Below are positions 6,530 through 10,545 of a stretch of 10,545 nucleotides of DNA, piece after piece; positions within the stretch are counted from its first letter, which is position 1; every line of letters starts with the position of its first letter. A model generated the notes under the pieces. That model worked only from the letters and a program-made list of their open reading frames with translations. It had not been told where the DNA came from and searched no databases. Origin of the DNA: DAOTTX01 sp034437515 (GTDB lineage Bacteria; Chloroflexota; Anaerolineae; Aggregatilineales; Phototrophicaceae). Where the stretch lies: the NCBI GenBank assembly GCA_034437515.1, contig DAOTTX010000326.1, forward strand, positions 1 through 10,545, in the 5' to 3' direction. The translations under genes and the position numbers were made by a program.

Positions 6530-7590
6530 TGTTCAGGAAGCGGAGGATCATGAAAGACGGTCGTGTGCCTAAACTCGTGATCGCGGAACATGCGGTCGAT
6601 AAGATCATGAAAGCGGCGACTCAATATGCCGAGGACGAAACCGGCGAAGCTATGATCGGTTTTATGCTGCCCGGTGACGACCTGCTGACCTACTATGTGA
6701 TGGAAACCATCTCACCGGATGACAGCGCGGTGCGTCATACGCATACCTTCCAGCAGGGTGACCCCTGGCAGGACGAGATGATCTGGTGGATGCAGGAAAA
6801 CTGGCGCGTGCGTCGGGAGAAAGACCACGCGGGGACGATGTGGGATGCGCCATTGCGCTATCTGGGTGATTGGCACAAGCAGCCCGGTTATATGATCGCC
6901 CCCAGTGGTGGCGACCTACAAACCGCGCTCGACTGGTTAGACGACCCCGAAAACGGGCAGGATGCGCTGCTGGTGCCGATTGTCACGCTGGGGCACCCGG
7001 CGACCACCGACGACAGCCCCAACACCAACTACTTCACCCGTCACAGCGGGGATGGCAGCGCCCTTCGGGTGGATTGGTGGTATATCCATCGTGATGTGCG
7101 GCGCTTCCAGCCGATGACGCCGGAGGTCTTGCCGGGTAGCGACCTGCCGAGGCTGGTGGTGAACGCGCCCTGGCACCTGCGCGATGAAGACCGCTTCAAC
7201 CTGGAGTTCAAGCGGCTACGGCAAAATGGTCTCATCAGCACACCGACCATTGCGAATATCGACGGGGTGCTGCCGCTGGAATTTTGCATCGCGGCGGCAC
7301 GCATGGACGGCTCGCGCATTTTCTTGATCGCTACCCATTGGGATTATCCCGAACGCCCGCCGCTGATGCGTGTCGCGCCTGTGGTCGAGTTAGAGCCGGG
7401 GCAGCAGGTCGCAGATATGTTCGAGACGTGGTGGCGCAGTGGCGACCTGTTCGATGACCCGCCCGGCTGGACGTGGAACGAGGAAACCCATCTGGTAGAT
7501 TACATTCAGGCGATTGAAGCCCATCACGATCTCAATTCATTACGGGTAACGGCAGAATCGACGCAGGAGGACGACTACGATGTGGGATAG
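6529..7590 (+). CDS. JAB/JAMM-domain protein with C-terminal E2/RWD-like domain
   Basis: This 353-aa protein has two parts. The N-terminal half (about 13-190) is a prokaryotic JAB fold: Glu40 in ETGEAMIG is the expected catalytic Glu, and GDWHKQPGYMIAPSGGDL (113-130) matches the HxH-x7-S-xx-D signature as His116, Gln118, Ser126 and Asp129. Gln118 replaces the second zinc-binding His, so the metal site is altered. The C-terminal half (about 207-335) looks like a UBC/RWD fold: a charged N-terminal helix, a beta-meander, DYPERPP (272-278) and closing helices, with no cysteine after the YPxRPP motif, so it could only be a non-catalytic, UEV-like domain. JAB proteins in such operons process or remove ubiquitin-like modifiers. 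Start: ATG at 6529, overlapping the E2 stop; GTG at 6526 would add one residue. It overlaps the E1 gene by 11 bp. Confidence 0.82.
   Translation: MFRKRRIMKDGRVPKLVIAEHAVDKIMKAATQYAEDETGEAMIGFMLPGDDLLTYYVMETISPDDSAVRHTHTFQQGDPWQDEMIWWMQENWRVRREKDHAGTMWDAPLRYLGDWHKQPGYMIAPSGGDLQTALDWLDDPENGQDALLVPIVTLGHPATTDDSPNTNYFTRHSGDGSALRVDWWYIHRDVRRFQPMTPEVLPGSDLPRLVVNAPWHLRDEDRFNLEFKRLRQNGLISTPTIANIDGVLPLEFCIAAARMDGSRIFLIATHWDYPERPPLMRVAPVVELEPGQQVADMFETWWRSGDLFDDPPGWTWNEETHLVDYIQAIEAHHDLNSLRVTAESTQEDDYDVG
7561..7570 (+). promoter_or_regulatory. Coupled ribosome-binding site for the E1 gene inside the JAB coding end
   Basis: ACGCAGGAGG, identical to 6511-6520, lies 9 nt before ATG at 7580. It encodes the T-Q-E of the JAB tail in this frame, whereas at the first junction it encodes part of the Arg-rich E2 tail, so the identity is not explained by protein similarity. 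Confidence 0.75.
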
Positions 7591-8494
7591 AGTAGAACGC
7601 TTACTCGGTGCAAATAACCTGGGCAAGCTGGCGACTAAGCGCGTCGGCGTGGTCGGGTTGGGTTCAGGCGGTGGGTTCGTCGCGCAGAGTTTGGCGATGA
7701 GCGGTGTCGGTCATTTTGTGTTGATCGACGATGATGTGCTGGAAGACACCAATACCGTGCGTCACATCGCGGATCGTCGTTACATCGGGCGGCCCAAAGC
7801 TGAGATCGTCGCCGAGTTGATCGCCCTGCGCAACCCGGCAGCGGACGTAAAAACACATTACGGGCGCATCGAGGATCATGCGACCGCGCTAGATAACCTT
7901 GATTTGCTGGTCGTGGGGGTGGATGGCGAAGGCGTCAAGTATAAGATCAATGAGATGTGTTTGGAGCGTGATCTGGTCGCCATCTACGCCGGTGTGTACG
8001 AACGCGGTGAGGGCGGTGATGTGGTCATCGTGCGTCCGTATGATGGGCCGTGTTATGCTTGTTGGGCCGCAGAACTGCGCGAGGGAATGCACTTCGTCGC
8101 TGATCCTGAAGACGGCGACACCGACCTCGATTACGGTATGATCGGGCCGGAAGGCACACTCGAAGCGGAGCCGGGGTTATGGCTGCACGTCACGCGGGTC
8201 GCCGGGGTGCAGGCTGATTTTGCGCTGCGTGAACTGCTGCGCGATGGCGAACAATACGAACCGCTGCCGTCGAACACCATCGTGCTGGCGAACACCGCCT
8301 TAGAGATCATCACCGGGCAGGTGACGCCGCCACATTCGGCGGTGTGGGTGCAGATCCAACGGGACTCGGCCTGTCTGGTTTGTGGGGATGCCATGCACGA
8401 CGAAGCGACGAGCACACAGGAAATGTCGCTCGATCAACTGGCGGGTGAAAGTGGCATCGAAGTCGAGGAAGAAAAGCAGCAAAATACGCGCTGA
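7580..8494 (+). CDS. ThiF/E1-like adenylyltransferase of a ubiquitin-like conjugation system
   Basis: This 304-aa protein is an E1-superfamily Rossmann enzyme. Visible are the nucleotide-binding loop VGLGSGGG (25-32), the ATP/Mg motif with Asp50, Asp52, Asn58 and Arg61 at exactly the canonical DxD-x5-N-xx-R spacing, Lys73, and Asp115 in VVGVDGEG. Cys158/Cys161 (CYAC) and Cys265/Cys268 (CLVC) form the two CxxC pairs that bind structural zinc in ThiF/MoeB/E1 proteins. The only other cysteine is Cys127, within a helix, and the loop after CYACW has none, so a thioester-forming cysteine is not evident. The tail is acidic and Gln-rich. Known role: adenylating the C-terminus of a ubiquitin-like protein. 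Start: ATG at 7580 with GGAGG 9 nt upstream, overlapping the JAB gene by 11 bp. It is the last gene of the tight cluster. Confidence 0.9.
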   Translation: MWDRVERLLGANNLGKLATKRVGVVGLGSGGGFVAQSLAMSGVGHFVLIDDDVLEDTNTVRHIADRRYIGRPKAEIVAELIALRNPAADVKTHYGRIEDHATALDNLDLLVVGVDGEGVKYKINEMCLERDLVAIYAGVYERGEGGDVVIVRPYDGPCYACWAAELREGMHFVADPEDGDTDLDYGMIGPEGTLEAEPGLWLHVTRVAGVQADFALRELLRDGEQYEPLPSNTIVLANTALEIITGQVTPPHSAVWVQIQRDSACLVCGDAMHDEATSTQEMSLDQLAGESGIEVEEEKQQNTR

Positions 8495-8539
8495 ACCGTA
8501 ACATCAGATTAAAATTGTTGTGTTCGCGTCCGGTTCAGC
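8490..8539. repeat. 9-bp perfect inverted repeat across the E1 stop codon
   Basis: GCTGAACCG (8490-8498) and CGGTTCAGC (8531-8539) are perfect inverted copies with a 32-nt loop. The left arm includes the E1 stop codon (8492-8494); the right arm ends 12 bp before the TATAAT of the next promoter. There is no T-tract, so it is not a clear intrinsic terminator. It could be an operator, a loosely structured terminator or an RNA 3'-end element. Confidence 0.5.
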
Positions 8540-8551
8540 CGGGTTGCGTTG

Positions 8552-8557
8552 TATAAT
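8552..8557 (+). promoter_or_regulatory. -10 element for the 102-aa protein gene
   Basis: A perfect TATAAT lies 18 bp before the ATG at 8576, giving a leader of only about 11 nt. No good -35 is visible at the usual spacing. It suggests that the small gene and perhaps the methyltransferase are a transcription unit separate from the E1 gene. Confidence 0.45.
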
Positions 8558-8575
8558 GTAAACGTATCACGTTAA

Positions 8576-8884
8576 ATGGGAAAGGATGAGAACAGGCCGA
8601 AACTGCCACCGGTGGAGGACGTCTGTAGACTGGTAATGGAAGAGAAAAACATCCCGACGGAAGAAAACACCAAAGACAAGAACACGTCGGAAGACCAGAT
8701 GGGCGAACGCCTGGAACGTCTGGGCGGGGAACCGGCACCGGTCATCACGCCGGAGGAATTTGCCCGTTTGCAGAAAGATGGGCAGGTACACATCGACTCG
8801 CGTGGTCGGGTGCGCACCAGCCGCCGTTCTGATGCGGAAGCTGGCGTCTCTTTACGGAAGCGCCGGGCCTGGTACACGAAGTAG
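8576..8884 (+). CDS. Small charged hypothetical protein (102 aa), possible partner of the E2/JAB/E1 cassette
   Basis: No family is recognised. The protein is hydrophilic, with a Lys/Glu/Asn/Thr-rich first half, an ERLERLGGEPAP segment (44-55), a short ITPEEFARLQKDGQVHIDSRGRV stretch in two parts (57-68 helical, 69-79 strand-like) and a basic end rich in Arg and Lys. It is probably largely disordered, with one cysteine (C17) and no membrane segment. Codon use is GC-rich at third positions, like its neighbours, which supports a real gene. It does not look like a beta-grasp ubiquitin-like protein and does not end in Gly-Gly; RLGG occurs only internally at 48-51. Start: ATG at 8576 directly follows an in-frame TAA, so no earlier start exists, but no ribosome-binding site is visible; near-leaderless translation is likely. 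It may be a conjugation target, an accessory factor, or unrelated. Confidence 0.7.
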   Translation: MGKDENRPKLPPVEDVCRLVMEEKNIPTEENTKDKNTSEDQMGERLERLGGEPAPVITPEEFARLQKDGQVHIDSRGRVRTSRRSDAEAGVSLRKRRAWYTK

Positions 8885-8929
8885 CTAGAATCGTAATGCC
8901 TTTGATTTGCTGAGTGGAAGGGTCAAACA

Positions 8930-8957
8930 GCGTAACGTCTCAGTGAGCGTGTTACGC
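8930..8957 (+). other. RNA hairpin just before the methyltransferase start
   Basis: GCGTAAC (8930-8936) pairs perfectly with GTTACGC (8951-8957), and two G-U pairs extend the stem to 9 bp around a 10-nt loop. It ends 5 nt before the ATG at 8963, where a ribosome-binding site would be expected and is not seen. There is no T-tract. Confidence 0.45.
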
Positions 8958-8962
8958 GCTTT

Positions 8963-10141
8963 ATGGTTTCTGAAACCGTCACAAACGATAGTCTGGTCGA
9001 GCTGCTGCGTGAACGTGGTCTGCTGTACAATCCGAAGATTGCAGCGGCCTTCGAGCATGTGCAGCGGCATAGGTTTTTGCCTGATGTTGCGTTGGAACAA
9101 GTCTATACGGATACATCTGTCACGGTGCGTGTGGACGCGACAGGTGAATCGATCTGTTCCGCGACACAGCCGAGTATGCTGGCCTTTATGCTCAACCAAT
9201 TGGATCTGCAACCCGGTCATAATGTGCTGGAAATCGGCACGGGTACCGGTTACACCGTTGCGTTGATGCGCAACATTCTGGGCGATTCTGGGACGATCAC
9301 CACATTAGAGATCGACCCGGACATCAGCCAGTTAGCGGAAGAAAATCTCACTCAGGCGGGGGTACATCAATACAATCTCGTCACCGTCGATGGGGCGGAG
9401 GGCTATGCACCACGCGCCGCTTATGACCGCATTATTGCGACGGCTGGCATCTGGGATATTCCCAAGGCTTGGTTGCGCCAGCTCAAACCGGACGGGCGTA
9501 TCGTCGCACCCGTATGGTTGGATGGCTTGCAGGTCAGCGGTGCGTTTAAGCTGCAAGCAGACGGCACGGTCATCTGTGACCATGTGATGCCGAGTGCGTT
9601 TGTCTACATTCGCGGGATGGCTGCCGGGCCGAAGGTGCGTAACCGTGTCGGTAGCACCGCGATGACCTTGATCGCTGATGATGTCGCCCACGTGGACTCG
9701 GTGGCATTGGCGACCCTGCTTTCCTCCGATCATGAAGCGGCACAACTCAGCCGTCCGTTGGATACAGCCGGCTATTGGTACGGCTTCCTGCCCTATCTTA
9801 TGCTCCGCGAACCGGAAGATGATGTCTTCGCGCTGTATTACATCCTTGAAGGTCGCACTGCCTACGGCATCGAGGGTGAAGGGTTTGTGTTCCTCACCCC
9901 GGCGAGCGCGTGTTTTGTGCCTTACTATGGCCTGGGTTTTGCGCACAGCTTCGCCGGGGCGGATGCGTTCCTTGCGGTGGAGGATTACCTCAAAGAATGG
10001 GATGCCGCCGGGCAACCGGGGATCAACACACTGCGCCTACGTTTCAGCCCGAAGACGCGATCACGACCGCAGATCAAAACCGGCAAACTCTACGAACGAC
10101 GCAATCACTATTTACACGTCTGGATGGGAACGGCGAATTAA
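8963..10141 (+). CDS. Protein-L-isoaspartate O-methyltransferase-like protein with long C-terminal extension
   Basis: This 392-aa protein has a PCMT-type SAM-dependent methyltransferase domain at about residues 20-190. Motif I is VLEIGTGTGY (88-97), preceded by the substrate-side SATQPSMLAFML stretch (66-77) and followed by TLEIDPD and the DRIIATAGIWDIPKAWLRQLKPDGRIVAP region (in two parts), all as in PCMTs. Standard PCMTs stop near 210-220 residues; this one continues for about 180 more with no domain I can name. That length and the SxxxQPSxxAxML motif are like the extended PCMTs (FxLD-system and grasp-peptide type) that form isoaspartate in ribosomal peptides. No precursor or ATP-grasp or lanthipeptide gene is visible. 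Start: ATG at 8963; an in-frame stop lies just upstream at 8933-8935, and no clear ribosome-binding site is seen. It could act on isoaspartyl proteins or on a peptide. Confidence 0.88.
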   Translation: MVSETVTNDSLVELLRERGLLYNPKIAAAFEHVQRHRFLPDVALEQVYTDTSVTVRVDATGESICSATQPSMLAFMLNQLDLQPGHNVLEIGTGTGYTVALMRNILGDSGTITTLEIDPDISQLAEENLTQAGVHQYNLVTVDGAEGYAPRAAYDRIIATAGIWDIPKAWLRQLKPDGRIVAPVWLDGLQVSGAFKLQADGTVICDHVMPSAFVYIRGMAAGPKVRNRVGSTAMTLIADDVAHVDSVALATLLSSDHEAAQLSRPLDTAGYWYGFLPYLMLREPEDDVFALYYILEGRTAYGIEGEGFVFLTPASACFVPYYGLGFAHSFAGADAFLAVEDYLKEWDAAGQPGINTLRLRFSPKTRSRPQIKTGKLYERRNHYLHVWMGTAN

Positions 10142-10425
10142 GGGCCGGGTTCCGCCCAGGCCAGCGGGCCGGTATGTGTGCGGTAAACCTCCCAGAACAC
10201 CTGCCAGCGGTACGGTTGTTCATTGAAATAGGTGAGCATCACGCTGGGGGTGTCTTTAAAATCGTGGTCGGGGTTGGTCCAGGTGAAGTTCATAAACGCG
10301 ATGATGTAGTAAAAGCGGTCGGCGATCAGCACCAGCAGTGCGCCGTGTACGATACGTCGTGCCGTCCGGCTGCGCGTCAATTGTCCGATCAACGCTGCCG
10401 CCAACACCGCATACACGATATAAAT
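10138..10425 (-). pseudogene. Remnant of a membrane protein (C-terminal part, 5'-truncated)
   Basis: The frame from about 10425 leftward to the stop at 10138 encodes up to 95 residues with third-position GC bias like the neighbouring genes. It starts inside a hydrophobic segment (IYIVYAVLAAALIG), then a short basic loop, a second hydrophobic stretch (ALLVLIADRFYYIIAF) and a soluble tail rich in aromatic residues. It looks like the C-terminal end of a polytopic membrane protein, perhaps a glycosyltransferase-type one, but I cannot name the family. Upstream in frame there is a TAG at once, no ATG, and no ribosome-binding site; only GTG at 10416 could start it. This points to a truncated gene rather than a full small one. 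Its stop overlaps the methyltransferase stop codon tail to tail. Confidence 0.5.
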
Positions 10426-10528
10426 TGGGTGTGGCTACTTTACGTTTTAGAAAAACTGGTGCTGATTTGAATGTCGCAGAAATAATGCGAAAAACGGTGT
10501 TGAACTCGCCAGATTGGGTATAAATTGG
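10419..10528. repeat. Direct repeat of TATAAATTGG, 100 bp apart, at the end of the window
   Basis: TATAAATTGG occurs at 10419-10428 and again at 10519-10528. The segment between and after is AT-rich and shows no convincing coding frame on either strand, unlike the preceding sequence. The first copy sits at the point where the membrane-protein frame is lost, so the repeats may mark a small insertion or rearrangement. Removing one copy and the interval does not restore the frame, because an in-frame stop follows, so a simple target-site duplication is not shown. Confidence 0.4.
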
Positions 10529-10545
10529 CGATTATTAACTGATTC

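Noticed and set aside
8576..8884. 102-aa protein as the ubiquitin-like modifier
   Set aside because: It has no beta-grasp-like pattern and no C-terminal Gly-Gly; the RLGG is internal. Kept only as a speculative partner.
9332..10015. 227-codon leftward open frame
   Set aside because: It is antisense to the PCMT-like gene, which has clear motifs in the other strand; the composition is typical of a shadow frame.
9678..10470. Rightward open frames of 182 and 186 codons near the end
   Set aside because: They lie in other frames of the methyltransferase gene, contain no recognisable domain, and run on through the reverse of the membrane-protein remnant.
1..10545. CRISPR arrays, tRNA or rRNA genes, intact insertion sequences, prophage genes
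   Set aside because: No repeat-spacer pattern, tRNA-like fold, rRNA sequence or transposase/integrase was seen by reading.

Overview
The window is bacterial, roughly 54% GC, with dense genes, Shine-Dalgarno starts and sigma70-like promoters. A Flp-type pilin with the G|QGLVEY processing motif, a two-part GNAT protein, a membrane-anchored FGE-sulfatase-domain protein, a BLUF photoreceptor and a standalone E2/JAB/E1 cassette fit a Chloroflexota (Anaerolineae-like) genome best. That placement is an inference from gene content; no rRNA or other marker is present.

Left part (1-2524). Two genes read leftward: a membrane-anchored FGE-sulfatase-domain protein cut by the window edge, and a small Flp/type IVb pilin. 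An AT-rich intergenic region with a 10-bp inverted repeat and a clear TTGTTC-17-TATAAT promoter separates them from a rightward GNAT acetyltransferase gene.

Middle (2550-5767). The GNAT gene is followed by a CNNM/CBS/CorC_HlyC membrane protein, probably in the same operon. Three leftward genes face it: a small coiled-coil protein, an Fe3+/polyamine-type ABC ATPase without its permease in view, and a BLUF blue-light sensor with all key flavin-site residues.

Ubiquitin-like cassette (6053-8494), the most notable region. Three tightly coupled genes run rightward: an E2/UBC-like protein with one cysteine (C96), a JAB/JAMM-type protein with a second, E2/RWD-like domain at its C-terminus, and a ThiF/E1-like adenylyltransferase. 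The first two join by a TGATG overlap and the last two overlap by 11 bp; both junctions use the same ACGCAGGAGG ribosome-binding 10-mer. No ubiquitin-like modifier is recognisable in the window. The JAB protein has Gln where the second zinc-binding His of JAMM should be, and the E1 has no clear thioester cysteine outside its two CxxC pairs. The expected chemistry is adenylation of a modifier by E1, transfer to E2 C96, and removal or processing by JAB, but the modifier and targets are unknown.

Right part (8576-10545). A separately promoted small charged protein (102 aa) comes next. It is followed by a long protein-L-isoaspartate-methyltransferase-like protein resembling the extended PCMTs linked to RiPP peptide modification. 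A leftward, apparently 5'-truncated membrane-protein remnant overlaps its stop codon, followed by an AT-rich end with a repeated 10-mer.
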